A stretch of DNA of 64,000 nucleotides from contig ML978121.1 in assembly GCA_010015805.1 (NCBI GenBank), positions 620,001 through 684,000 on the forward strand, given 5' to 3'. Below the pieces are notes generated by a model. That model saw only the letters and a program-made list of their open reading frames with translations, did not search any database and was not told the origin of the DNA. Position 1 is the first letter of the stretch, and each line of letters begins with the position of its first letter. The position numbers and the translations under genes are program-made. The DNA comes from Rhizodiscina lignyota (Eukaryota; Ascomycota; Dothideomycetes; Aulographales; Rhizodiscinaceae). Positions 21,930-33,991 of the stretch are shown here, piece by piece.

Positions 21930-22379
21930 ATGGGTGTCCCCTTCGAGGCGCTGCTCCCGTATGGGATTATGATTGGGGTACGTCTGTGGAACAGCTCTGC
22001 TGCTATATCTCTCTTCTCCGATGTGAGCCTGACACAATGATACCTTCAGATGTTCGCAGTGACGGGTGGCTCTCTGTCCGTAATCAGATGGATTCAGAAT
22101 GGCGGCAAACCAGGACGTCACGCACTGGATCAATGGGATAGGGTATGATCACCAAAATCCACGCGCATTCATCTCAAGCTAACTACCCGACAGCAAAGTA
22201 GGCAATATCTTCCTCTTCCACGGCCATAAATACTGATACGTGCAGTGATGGAGCGGGACCGAAGATTAACAGGCTTCCTGCGCGGCCAATCCGACCAACC
22301 GCACGCACCAGACGGATTCGAGTTGAACAACCCTTGGAAGGCATGCAATTCCTTTCCGGATTCAATTGAGCGTTACTGA
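21930..22379 (+). CDS. NDUFA1: NADH:ubiquinone oxidoreductase subunit NDUFA1 (MWFE-type), with 4-nt microexon
   Basis: Single-span accessory subunit of mitochondrial complex I in the inner membrane. Exons 21930-21977, 22050-22142, 22194-22197 and 22246-22379 give 92 residues. The start MGVPFEALLPYGIMIG plus MFAVTGGSL forms the membrane helix. ALDQWDR, then QM, then MERDRRLTGFLRGQ and FELNNPWK match the fungal family. Exon 2 ends in phase 0 and exon 4 in phase 1. Joining them directly gives AGG-TGA (stop), and keeping intron 2 gives GTA-TGA (stop). A 4-nt exon CAAA, flanked by a CTAAC-branch intron ending CAG and by a GTAGGC donor, restores Gln-Met exactly where the family has Gln-Met/Gln. All three introns are 48-72 nt. 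Convergent with NAT, 48 bp away. Confidence 0.92.
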
Positions 22380-22427
22380 CACAATGCAACAGCTCGAGAG
22401 GAGAATATACTAGATTCCCTTGCTCTA

Positions 22428-23523
22428 TCATGGCTGAAACTTGGTCTGGATCGCACTCACCAGACCATTGATCGCCGACCTCTCACCTTGATTGAAGCTG
22501 ATACCGAAATAATCCTCCAAAGCTTTCAGTCGCTCGTCCTCACTCTTAAACTCGATCAGCACCTCGTTCTCCCCGTGCAATCTCTTCTTCAGTGTCTCGC
22601 CATATAAAATATATACGCCAACAATCTCGTCGGCTTCGTCTTCCAGGCCAACCTCACCACCGAAGATCATTCTCGAGCAGAGCACAATATGAGTGAAAAA
22701 GGTCTGGCGACTGGTGCTCGTGTAGTAGTTCATCACATCTGGAGCGCCCGTTAGCGTGCTCATGGATCTGTTCACGGCTTGGGCATTGTACATACCGTAG
22801 TCCGCAGGGAGAAACTCAAGATCTGTAAAGCAGTACATTTCTTGCCATTTGCTACTGTCATCGTTGCGGTGCTCGTAAACCCACAGTCTTTGGTGTGGGT
22901 TGGTGTTTTGGGCAATGTTCCTCCACACTACCCGTTTTGACGCTGGGGTAATACCGGCATGAACTGTCTCGGATTTGTCAAGAAGCAGCGGCTGCGTTTG
23001 ACCATTGGCACCAAACCCAACATCAACAGCGTATCGGTTATCTCCAATGGTAACTATGTTGATCATGTGGCCCCTATCAAAGCAACCTGTGTTAGAGCCA
23101 TATTTCAAGGTACCGGGAAAGGGAGGGTAAGCAGGGTTTCCTGGGTGCATCTTACCATCCGTTGAAGTTCGGAGGAACATCACACACCCTTGCCCCAGCG
23201 TTGTATAAATTGTAGCCCAGACTCCGCATGATCGTTCCGAAGATAAAGTTATTTTCCATGCAGTATCCGCCACGAACTCCGCTGCCAACTATTTTTCTAT
23301 ACAGGTCCTCCGGGTGTAGAGAGATACCCGTGCGGCCATAATGCAAGTTCAGGTTCTCAAAAGGAATTGCAACCAATGTATACTTCTGCAGAGCTTTCAA
23401 GAAAGACAGTGCCTCATCTGGACTCAAGCCCGAAATCGTGGGTTTCCTCTGTTCCTGGGGGAACTTGATCCGCTCGTAATATGCCTGGATGTGATCGGCG
23501 TTGTAAGTAAGAACCGCGGCCAT
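22428..23523 (-). CDS. Arylamine N-acetyltransferase
   Basis: Cytosolic acetyl- or malonyl-CoA-dependent enzyme that N-acylates aromatic amines; in fungi it detoxifies plant or fungal arylamines. Two exons (23156-23523, 22428-23073) give 337 residues. The triad is visible: Cys in VRGGYCMENN, His in the spliced NGWGHMINIV, and Asp in YAVDVGFGANG. PFENLNLHYGR matches the N-terminal signature. The 82-nt intron falls between the Cys and His motifs; splicing joins GGATG to GGGCCAC to give Trp-Gly-His. The frame extends upstream of the chosen start (MAAVLTYNADHIQAYYERI) but with no in-frame ATG there. The acyl donor cannot be read from sequence. The C-terminus is longer than in bacterial NATs, as usual in fungi. 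Confidence 0.93.
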
Positions 23524-26030
23524 TGGTTCGAGCTTGGCTGTAGCCTTTGATAGATCGATATCGAACACTGATGTGCTCACAGATTCCGGCGGTTTGAAGG
23601 TTATACTTTGCGCATTCAAGGTGTCATTCCTATTTCGAGATACTCCCCGGACTGACTCAAATTGAGCTGATAGTCACCAAGCCACGTGAGCGAGCGGGTT
23701 TCAATGAATGAATTATTTCCCAAAGCAACAAAAACGATGCACTTCAGTCTTGCCACCTAGTCCGAACTAAATAACTGCAAATGCGGGAGGATAAGGTACA
23801 ATAGGTCGGCAGACTTGAAGAGTACTGTATGTACCCCGCGCGATTATATCCTTAATCTATTTCAAAGCATTTCAGATCATCACAAAAACAGGGTCAATTA
23901 GCTACGAACATCCCAAGCAAGCATCTTTGCGATGTCAAGTGACGAAGTACGACCTCGAAAGTCACGACAGACGCTTAGAAATTGGTGGAGGATGATCTTT
24001 CCGATACGGCAAGCAATTTCGGAAAGGAATCATGACTGAAAACGATGAGTTTTTAGGCAATAGCGAACAAGATTAACAAATATTTCTTGTAACCCGCATT
24101 TACATTCTACAATGGGTTACGTTCCGGAAAATTCGGCCACATACACATCGATCTCTTTTTAAAGCTCACCGAGTTTACTTAATGGATCCACCACGGCGTC
24201 GACAAATAGGCTACTCAACGCTGCTATTGGTAGTCTCGGTGTCTGGCAATTTGACATCGCGAGGGCATAACTAAGTGCATTCAGTTCTCACAATACGTCT
24301 AGTGAATCATTTCTCTTTCTTTTTGCCTTACTGGTGAAGGCAAAAACGTTTCCGCCGCCGGCCGTTTCTCCCACTCCCCCGTTCTTTCATCTCATAACAC
24401 GGGAGGATGCTCGGGTCACTATCTCTCTGGCTGAAGCGGCGACGATTCCACCTCCATGGACACACTCGCTTTCGTCTGTCGTGGCCACAATCTTTTCCAC
24501 GCCAGTTTTCAGGTGTAATGGCGACGAGGCCGGATCATTCGTAAGTCACTGGTTCTGGGTCTATTGGGCGATATCTATTCCGCTCACGGTTCTTAATGTT
24601 GCTACTCGTCTTCAGGATTACAATAAAAGGACCTCGAAAGCCACCAAAGCTCCACTCAGTAAGGTACAGGAGGATAGAAGAGGAAGAGAGAACAAAGAAA
24701 ACACCAAAGCAGAGTACAGAGAAAGCAGTGATAACGAGGGTAGAGCGAGATGGGGATGTCCCATTCAGCGCCGTTGGAAGAGCTGCTTTTGGAATAAGTC
24801 TTCCGCGGAGTCAAGCTCGGATGACATCGTATAGCCTGTTTTCATCTGTGACAGAGAGCACATATTGGCCGAGAATCCATGCTGGAGGCACGCTCCATGC
24901 TTATCGTGCGGATGAGGTTTCAGTTTCAGGCCATCCAAGTATTTGTGTATCGTCCACTTCCATGTACTGAATATACGTTCCAGTATCCGCAATTAAATCC
25001 GTGAATTTCAGCACCTAACACAATAACAGTCTCTCCACGGCCCGGCTACATATGGAGCCTCTCAAGCTGTAGTCCAATGAAAGATCATGTTACGGAGTAG
25101 TTGTTCGGAACCTTGAAGATCCGTCTAAACTTCGCCAGAGACGTGATCCCATAGCAGCAATTGCAAGACCAAGACCCATCAAAGTAAATTTGTCATTATC
25201 GGTAAATGGGAGGGGAGCGTTGAGGTGGCTTCTGCCGACCTTAAACGCGAAACTCGAGAAGAGTTAACCAGAAAGAAGACGCTCGACATAGAAGTGTACA
25301 CACGAAGCCAGCTAGCTTAACCAATCCCCTCTGTGAGGGCGCATGGCATTGACAGTCGTGCGCATTAATTAATAAGGGCATCTACCCAGATCTTTCTATT
25401 AGGGAGAGAGTGGAGATGATCGGCAAACGCATGTAAGTGCTTATTCTTATTTTGGAAGCGGTGTCTTGGCTTTGGATGGCCGAACCCAGAACTCCACCAA
25501 AATGTCTGAATGCTGAAGACGTAGGAAGAGGCCGGCTCTGCCTCCAAAGACCGATTACGCCGTCAAGACGCGCGTGAGCTGAGCGTATGCCACTTTTCGC
25601 CAATCTTCGACGCGGTTTGCTACCCCTGCGTTTTCCAGAAATCGAAGGCCCCTGCCTCCTGAGCCCTTCCAAGGGCCGAACTACGAAGGGGCCCCCTGCA
25701 CTCACGAAAGCACTGCGCCTTTCAAGACCAACATCATCACCTCCCCGTCCACCTGCCACTCAAAATTCCTCCAAGTCGCCCCAAAGGACACCTATATCCA
25801 CCGATGTCTGTGCCGCAACATCCAGCACTAATACCGCCGCTTTCCGCATTTCTTCCTTTGTGTCGCTGACAGCGATCCCACCCACCACGCTAAACGGGCG
25901 CCATCCCTTCCGCCAGACCACGTTCTTCAAGCCACCAAAATCTCAAATTTAGAGCGTCGCACAGACGCGAACCGTACGCGTACAGCGTGTCTTTATACCA
26001 CCGCGTCCCTCCACCTCTAGTACGACCCAG
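23524..26030. other. Gene-poor 2.5-kb intergenic region
   Basis: No confident gene. The stretch 23.7-24.3 kb is AT-richer. A plus-strand frame at about 24.34-24.83 kb contains one hydrophobic helix (HWFWVYWAISIPLTVL) followed by a Lys/Arg/Glu-rich tail, with no ATG at a sensible place; it may be a decayed or unrecognised membrane-protein exon. 25.59-26.03 kb is probably the leader of the Uds1 gene. Confidence 0.4.
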
Positions 26031-29000
26031 ATGCAGAATGGAGGCTACAACCGCCCCGTCTATCAGAACCCCGCCGCCATGAATGGCTACGGCAACTACG
26101 CAAACTATGCGCCCTCGCCCTCCGCGTCCTCCATGTACTCGCCCGTCGTACCGCACTCGGGACCGCAGCTCCAGGCTCCGCTGCAAGACCCGGATCTCCT
26201 GCCATCGAACGCACGATATGGCTTGAGCGGGACGGCGCGACAGACTCCACCGTCAGATGCGCTGCTGAACGGGTACACTAATCGGATGATCAATGGGGTG
26301 AACTACAGGAGCGAGAATGGCGGAGGCCCGGCGCTGGGTCATCAGCGGAAGATGTCGCAACTGCTGAACATCAACGATCCAGTTGCGATGCATCTGCTTG
26401 TTGAGACGGCTCTGGGCGATAGCATAACTTATGACGTCCTCTCGTTCGACGAGGTTGAGCGCCTGAAAAAGGAGCTTAATGCGCTGGCCCCACGGATCGA
26501 GAGTGTGAGGAAGAGACTCGCGCTGGAGAGCAAGGTGCGCGATGCAGCGTTGAGCTTGAATAGGCTGTACAGGAAGAATAGTGAGAGCCCGAAGGCGAAC
26601 AGACGAAGTAGCACCAGTGCGCCGAGCCGAAAAGAGCGCGAATCCATCAACAAGACCGAAGACGAACTGAATAGCGCGAACAAGAAATGCGCGGATCTAT
26701 CGAGGGAGTTATATTCACTGGAAGCGAGGCAGCAGAAATGCCAGACACAGCTGCTCATGCACACCGCAGGCGTGCTGCAGATGACGCACAACGGACCCGT
26801 CGCGAAGCGCAACCTGCAAGAATTTCAAAACGTCCCGGAAGGTATGGTGAATGGCATCAATGGGGGTAGACCCGACAGCCCTGCGAGCATATATACCTAC
26901 GAAAATAGCAGAATAGATCGCAACCTTACACGCGGCGACCGCGACGATTTCGATGACCGCAGCTTATACAAAACGCCAGACGAGATGTATAGCTTCCCCT
27001 TCGACGGTAGCAGCAAGACGGAGCGTTCCATGCATATCCAGAAGGACCTTGCCACGCTTGGTCACCGACTTGAAGATCTGAACGCGCGCCTCAAAGATGC
27101 TATCACGCAGGCGAATGACGGTAATGCGGCCGTCTCTCCACTCGAGGCACCGCAGGAAGGCGAAACCGCCACGATGGCATCAGTGACGAGACAGATGGAC
27201 AGCATGGCGCAGAACCTGGACACCTTGGCAGCTACCACATCTTCCTTGTCACAGGAGAACAGGGAGCTGGAGTTCTCGTTGCAGCAGAGCCAGCAGCAGG
27301 TGAACGATGCACTGGCACAGAAGGAATATGCACTGCAACAGAGTCAACAGCAAATGAATGACGTGCTGATACAGAAAGACCAGGAATACGAAGAGGTCAT
27401 CGCTCAGCAGAACGCTGATATCGAGCGCTATCGCATCAACGCGGCGAACATGGAGCTGCAGATGGGAGAGGTGCAACAGCGCAGCGCGACAATGCTAGAT
27501 CCCGATATTCTGCTACGGATTGAGTTCTTCAATAAGCAGCTTTACGGCTTGCTGAACGCGAGCCACGCGGCAGGATTCAAACAGCAGGAGACGCCGCCAC
27601 CGCCAAGTTTTGACGAGCGCGATCCGGATGCGGAGGTTGAATATATGGAGAGGGCCATTGGGTCGCTGTCAAGGCTATACCAGGACCTGCTGAACATTGC
27701 AGAGGGCGCGAGGGCCCGAGAGGAGCAGAATGAAATAGACCGAGAACGAGCGGTCTTGGAGAAGGAAAGAGCTGATCAGATGGAGACGACGTTGGTGGGG
27801 TTGTGGAGCATCGTGCTCGCTGGTGAGGAAGATGAAATCGAGCGAATAAGAGCTGCAGGCGAGGAAGATGACATGGTTTTCGATCCGAACGAACAATTCA
27901 GCCTGCCTAGCTTCAGCAAGAAGGTACAATGGCTCGTGGGCCAGAGCACGGAGCTCAGGGAGCAGCTCATTAAGTACGAGGGCCAATATAATGCTGCGAA
28001 GGAAGAGCTACTTGAGCAAATGGCAAATATGGAGAGGGATAAGGGCGAGGAGATTACCAACGCGCATAGTCTAAGGGAGGAGAAGGAACGAGAGCTGACT
28101 AATGCACATAGCATGAGACAAGAGAAAGAACAGGAGCTGATGGCTATCCATGCCCAGCTAGAGACCGCTCGTGGACACGAAAGCAGAGTAGCGGAGCTAG
28201 AGCAGCAGCTACAAGCACAGGAAGAGGAGCTGAAGACCATGCAGGATGCGCTGGAGGCCTCAAGGGCTACGACCGCCGAGAGACAGAACACGTTGCAATC
28301 TCTGCGTCAACAACTCGTCCAGAAGGACGAGGAGATGACCACGATGAGGAATGAGCCCAGGAGCAGCAACGAAGACAAGGAAGAGATCGAACGCCTTGAG
28401 AGTGAACTCGTGGATATCACCTCGGAGCTCACACTAGCAAAGGCAGAGCTCGATACCGCGACTGCTGAGAGACAAAAGGCGCTGCAATCTGTGCAACAAC
28501 AACTTGCGCAGAAGGATGCAGAGGTGACTACGATGAGAGACGCACCCAAGGGCAGCGACGAAGACAAGCAGGAGATCGAGCGTCTGGAGACCGAGCTCAT
28601 CCGACTCACCACAGAACTCACAATCGCGAAGGCAGAGCTGGACGGCGCATACGGCTCTCGCGCGGAACGCAAGAAGGAAGTGGACGGCGAGACGCAACGC
28701 GCGCTGGAGGAGGCGCAGGCACAGATCGCTACCCTGCAAGCACAAATGAACGGGGGCAGGGGGCCGAGCGCACGAGAGAAAGAGTTGGAAGACGAATTGA
28801 AGGACACGCTGAAAGAGTTTGAGGAGTTGACAAAGGCCAGCGTCGAGGCTGAACGTGACAGAGACAAACTGGAGGCCGTGATTGATGGGTTGAGAGAAAA
28901 GATTGAGGGCACAGAGGCAGCTCTTAACGAGGAACGTGTTCGATGGCTGGGCGTGAAGAGTCCTGGTGATGGAGGGGGCGAGAAGCCAGAGTTGACGAGC

Positions 29001-29246
29001 GTGACGACGATGAGGGCGGAGTTTAAGAAGATGATGAGGGAGACGCGCTTGGAGGGCGTCAAGGCTTTGAGGGTGAGTTCTCTTCTGTCGAGTCCGGTGC
29101 ACGGTATACAGGGATAGGCTAACAGTTTGCAGGCGGAGCAAGAAGAGAGAAAGAAGCTCGAGCAACAGCTTAAGCAGGTGCGGAGAGATCAGCAAGGCGC
29201 GAAGCAGTCTGGCTTGAGGCAGATGTTTTCCGCTGTTACCGGCTGA
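26031..29246 (+). CDS. Uds1 domain (up-regulated during septation) coiled-coil protein
   Basis: Two exons (26031-29072, 29133-29246) give 1051 residues. After a disordered Asn/Tyr/Pro/Ser-rich N-terminus comes the Uds1 domain, about residues 118-185 (AMHLLVETALGDS, YDVLSFDEVERLKKEL, ALESKVRDAALSLNRLY). The rest is nearly all coiled coil with Gln/Glu-rich heptads. Residues about 749-811 and 812-874 are a 63-residue tandem duplication (AERQ, LQS, QQLxQKD, MTTMR, EIERLE and AKAELD in both). Family knowledge: homologous to a fission-yeast septation-induced protein and likely cytoskeletal; the exact role is unclear. Exon 2 adds a basic end (LRQMFSAVTG). The start is the first ATG of the frame, right after a cccag that could be an acceptor, so an upstream non-coding exon is possible. 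Confidence 0.88.
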
Positions 29247-29715
29247 TTGACGCTTTGGGAGGCTTGAGCGTTCGTTTTTGAATATCTTGTGCATACGACT
29301 AGGGCGGCATCAGCATTGGAGTTTGAAGGTATCATGCTTGTTAGATATGAGATGTTAGATCTTGTGATTGGGGCGGGTCACTTGGTATAATGAAAAGCCC
29401 TTATTGGAGGGCTAGCCCGTACTCTTCTAATGTTGAATATGATGAATTTTTCTGACATGAGTCAAGAAGGGGTATCTATGCTTATGCTGGTGGGGGAATC
29501 CATCCAATCTGCTGGCATGCAAAGAAAAGAAAGTTGATCAATGTATACGATCTACGCCAAATCCACGCTATGCAAAGCCCCTGGATATACTGTTTTCGAG
29601 GCGAAGTTTGATACCCAATACTCCTCGCGCTCAAATGCTGTCGATGCTACTTGTGAGCTATCATGAATGACCAGCCCATCAAACACTAGAACAAAACTGA
29701 TGCCACTGGCCAAGA
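29247..29715. other. Convergent intergenic region
   Basis: 3' regions of the Uds1 gene and the GH76 gene. No gene recognised. Confidence 0.5.
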
Positions 29716-31718
29716 TCAAACATTGAAGAGCACAAGAGCTCCTGCAAAGGCAGCCATGAGACCGGCGGCATGCGGTACGAGACCCGAAGCTCCGCCCTGG
29801 AATTGCTCTGGGGATGTTGTTGTTCCGTTCGTCCCAGACGCCACAGAGGGTATCGCAGGGGGCACAGGAATAGAGGTCGCGAACGTGGTCTGGGCAGCGG
29901 ACGGTGGCGGCAGCGGCGGAGAGCCCGTTGCAGTCAAGAGACCAGTAATCGGAGATTCGGAACTCGTAGAGGTGGTTACAGCGGTGGATGAAGGGACGGC
30001 GGCCTGTGTGGTGGCTACAATGGTGAAACTCGCTGCTTCTGGAGATGGCGATGATTCTGAATAAACGGGCACTTCTGTCGTCGATGAAGACGTCAGGGTT
30101 GCCAGTGCTCTTGAAGTGGTTGATGTCACCAGTTCAGAGCTTACGATAGCGTGGGATGTCGATGACTGCGCTGATGATGCCATGGTGCTTTTCGAGAACG
30201 TTGAGGATGCAGAAGATGTTGGAGAAGAAGTCGGGGAGGCCGAAGACGATGCTGAGGCTGATGAGGCCGTTGAGGCTGACGACGATGCTGCGAGTGTTGA
30301 GGATGGTTCCTCCGCCGCCACCTGTCCTCCATCCTGACCTTTCAAAACAACTCCCTTCTGAGTCGCGGGCGCTCCTCCCTGCGCAACAAGCAGAGCTTGG
30401 ATGGTTTCCATGGCAGTCAACTGCTGACCCACTCCCCATGTCCCGTCCCATCCCTTGACATACCACTTGTTTCCGCAAGTCGCGCCATCTGAACCGCCGG
30501 AGCAACTCTGCGCCGCAGCCTTCGCACTAGCTTGCAAAAGCTTCGTCACAGTATCCGCTATTTCGGGCATGACCATTGCCGTTTTCGCCATCCAACGAGA
30601 GAGGTAACCCTTAAATGAGAGTTGATCCGTATTGCACGTCCCGATCGTCTCGCACGCTGCCTCAAAGAGAACATTCGTCGCGTTCGGAAAGGGGCTGAAG
30701 AAGCGCTGCTCAGCCATCTTCAACAATCCAAGGACGCGGTCTTGCCAGATAGATTCTCCTGTCAACGAGTGCATCGCCGCTGCGCCGTACATGAGCATGC
30801 CGTTGTTGTACGTCCATTCGACCATGCCGTCGACCTTGCTGCAGTTCTTTGTATCGTCCGTGCCATCGTAGGCGTTAAACTCTGCGCTGATCAGTCCGAT
30901 ACCTTCCATCCAGTCCCACGCCTTGTTCGCCCAGCCGACATATTGCTGATCGCCGGTGTAACGGGCCAGTCTCGCCGCAATTTGGAACAAACCGGCATTG
31001 GCGATGGTGTTCTTGTAGCCGAGGCCGTTCACATTGGTGGCATATATCTGCCAAGCCAAACCACCGTTGCATGTAGAGGTGTTCCAGCGCGATGCCATGT
31101 TTTCGAAACCAGCGGTAGCGAGCGACAGCCACGACATGCCAGACGGCGCCGGATGGTTCAGTTCTAGGCCAGATAGAGCAGAGCAGACCCAGAATGCTTG
31201 GTCATCATTGCCCTACGGTAAATGTAAGTCCTCCTGTGAATCATCTACACCATTTAGATATAAGTACCTCCTGGTCTGCATGATTTGGAACGATGAAGTT
31301 CTTCGCCGGGCCAACTTGTGCGGCGATGGCAGCCGTGACAGTCTTGACATAGCTGGTATCTTTTGTGTATGCCCAATAATCGATCAGGCCACCCCAAGCA
31401 GCGCCACCTTCCCACCAGTAGCTAATTGTGGTGTAAGTGTCTTCGATTTCACATGTGAGGAGTCGAGGCCTACTATGGTGATCCAAAGATTCCAACTTCT
31501 CCGGGATGATAATAGTCGAGGAGACCTTTGGCAATGGTCTTTGAGGCGGCCTTCAATGACGCTGTAGCGCGATATCAGTATCAGTGGAGCAAAGATACCA
31601 AAACCGTGGGATGAAAACACGAGTACCCACCCTGATTATCGGTTTGGAGACTAATGGCATCGATAACGTGAAGGGAAGAAAAGAGAGCCACCAGGGCAGT
31701 GGTAATTGAGGGCCTCAT
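29716..31718 (-). CDS. GPI-anchored endo-1,6-alpha-mannosidase, GH76 (DFG5/DCW1-like)
   Basis: Cell-wall enzyme thought to process the mannan core of GPI anchors and link glycoproteins to wall glucan. Exons 31631-31718, 31474-31561, 31421-31268 and 31212-29716 give 608 residues. A 21-residue signal peptide (MRPSITTALVALFSSLHVIDA) starts the protein. Splicing gives FGSPYYWWEGGAAWGGLIDYW, and the catalytic Asp pair in EGNDDQAFW spans the last junction. EWTYNNGMLMYGAAAM is the other GH76 signature. A Ser/Thr/Ala-rich region of about 150 residues leads to a hydrophobic C-terminus (GLMAAFAGALVLFNV), the classic GPI signal. Introns are 52-69 nt. Which paralogue of the DFG5/DCW1 group it is cannot be decided. 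Confidence 0.93.
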
Positions 31719-32647
31719 CTTGTCGAAAGACTGCTAGCCAACAAAAGAAGTAGAATGGAGAAAGGAAGGTAATGTCAACTCAAGCCTTAGATGACGAGTG
31801 TCTAAGAGACAAAACAAGCCCGCGGGTACTGTTGAACGTAGTAACCCCCAAAGCACAACACAAGACGGCAAAAGAGCGACAACGAGTTCCACCCGCGGAA
31901 CAAAGAACGAAGGACAATGAGAGTATCACACCTCTCCCCGCAAAAGGATGCAAGTCGAAAGTTGAGGCTCGAGAGGAAGCTTGTGATTTTTTTTTATGGG
32001 CATTTTGATATTATATGCCGGAAACGGCATCTTCGCCTTTATTGGTGGAGGGCTCGAGCCGCTCGCACGGCCGCCATGTGTTTCACCAAACAACTTGCGG
32101 ACGTGAAACATCGGATACCGTTTGCTCAGTGGCCACGTCATTTGGCGACTGAGAAGCGAGCGAGATGGACAGCGGATCCTCCTGCCGCTCAGGAGGCGCT
32201 CGACAACGCCCCTGGAGATCGATTCGGCCTAACGGTTCGAGGCGGGAAGCCATGTACAGTACAGGAGTACATACTTGCCAGTCTTCGACAGTAGGGAGGT
32301 ATTGATGTGGAAGACTCAATTGCTCTCCAGCATGGATTACGGGGGCATGAAGATGTTACAGTCGATGTTGTTGTAGCTCTTGAATGTCGTCCCTCCGTCA
32401 CGCATTTCGCGACTTTCCCCATGCGGAATAGCTAAGAACCCACGCCTGTGAAAGTCTAGACAGGGAATACGTGGGACTTGAGAGGTTCAAACGCAGCTTT
32501 CTTATAGTTTCCAGAGCACAATATTAGAAATTTCGTGCTTTTATTTAATTTTACAGACAGGTCGGGTTGACCTCTATATATGCAGTGAGCGCTTGCCCTT
32601 CGAGCATTGCGCTGTTGATATGGTTGTGCGCCAGACAATGGCTAGGG
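31719..32647. other. Intergenic, upstream of GH76 gene
   Basis: No gene recognised. A few 60-125-codon frames on both strands lack motifs. Probably the GH76 promoter and the uS7m 3' UTR. Confidence 0.45.
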
Positions 32648-33991
32648 CTAAAATGACTTCTTCGTCCGTATTCTCTGGTTCATATTCGCTCTCGCAGCCA
32701 CGCCCATCTTATGGATACCATTTCTCTTGTCCCAAACGCCACTCTTCCCCTCAACCACCGCAATCAACTCCTCCGCGACTCGTTGTGCGAACGCACCTTT
32801 TCCACTACCGTGATTTCGTCGCTTACTCGCTGCGTCAAGAATCCACTTGATAGCTGTCCTTCTGCGTTGTCGGTCTTGAAGAGGCACAGGAAGTTGAAGA
32901 GCCTGACCACCGCCTGCTGCGCCTCGAATGGACTTCATACGTAGCAACGGGGCGACGGAATCGATTGCCAGTTGGAGGTAGAGGAGTGGGTTTAGAGGAA
33001 GATGTGATGGCGGAGGAGCGCCAGGTAGAAGTGGACGGAGTGGAGAGACTTTTGGAGGCGGTGATGTACGAAGGTGGGTAAGGATGAGTGTCATGTGCTA
33101 GAGGCCAATTAGAACATAACTCGCCGTCGCAGAATTAATAATGTGACTTACTCGCTCTGCTGTCGCCTTCTTCCCGTCTCTAATCATAAGACCGACGAAT
33201 TGTGCGACCAAGGGATCATATCGTTCCTTGAATTTCCAACCATTCGGTAAGACATCTGTCACCTTGGTAGTATCTGGAGACATGCTCTTTTGTAGCCCAG
33301 TGACGCCAGCCGGTAGTGCCTCCTGAACGCCTTGTTTGAAGTTTTGAGATCGCCATACTGGATCAAACTGATAGCCTCTTTCCTCTAACCAAGTTGAACG
33401 CTCAGCTCCCGTATTTTCCGCAACGGCCGAAGAATCGCCTGCATTCAGATTTGCAAGCACAGCGTCCCATGCCGCAGGGTCAGTGGGGTTTTGTGTCAAA
33501 TCCTGGTGTGTGCGAGCAGAGGCTGTGATCATTCTACCGGCCATTGTGGAAAATGAGCGTTTGCTATTGGGCGTCTTCGATTTCAATGCTTCTTGCATGA
33601 CTTTGGGTAGATTCTTTTCGGCTTCCTTATCCCCTTTTACGACCTACGGAAGCAGTTATCAGAATAATGAACTTTCGTACGGATTATGGAGTTGTGTGCC
33701 TACCTCCTCAACCGGCGTGCCCTGTTGCAAGTCTGGTCCTTCCTCTCCTGTTATCTTGGCCGTAGCCGCTGCTTCCTCGCTAGCATGAGGTAATTGATCC
33801 ATATTCGGACCCTTCCCGTCTTTCGACTTCGGTAGGTCTTTGGAGGAGTCGGCGAAAGCACGGCAGCGAGGGAGCACCGGGAGCTGGGCATCGCCTCGCC
33901 ATCTCTCAATGGCCACTCTCGACCGATGTGGAAGAGATTTGGATACGCTGAAGACGGGTATTCGTGGAGGCATGGTGAATGTGGATGTCAT
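32648..33991 (-). CDS. RSM7: Mitochondrial small-subunit ribosomal protein uS7m
   Basis: Binds the 3' domain of mitochondrial small-subunit rRNA. Exons 33704-33991, 33152-33643 and 32648-33097 give 409 residues. The N-terminal part is a presequence and linker rich in basic and Ser residues (SKSLPHRSRVAIERWRG). The uS7 fold begins at DPLVAQFVGLMIRDGKKATAER and continues across the last intron into HMTLILTHLRTSPPP, IDSVAPLLRMKSIRGAAGG, RRTAIKWILDAASKR and GKGAFAQRVAEELI. The mitochondrial form is much longer than bacterial S7 (about 156 residues) because of the N-terminal extension, as is usual in fungi. A second ATG seven codons in (MPPRIP) is an alternative start. Introns are 54 and 60 nt. 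Confidence 0.92.

Noticed and set aside
21554-22141. Long plus-strand frame (195 codons) over NDUFA1
   Set aside because: It is a different frame of NDUFA1 and its leader; composition is not protein-like and NDUFA1 is clear.
22194-22250. NDUFA1 as a frameshifted pseudogene
   Set aside because: The 4-nt exon with good branch and splice sites on both sides restores the conserved sequence exactly; every other part is intact.
28307-29062. Antisense open frames opposite the Uds1 coiled coil
   Set aside because: Low-complexity Ser/Leu-rich shadows of the Glu/Gln-rich sense frame.
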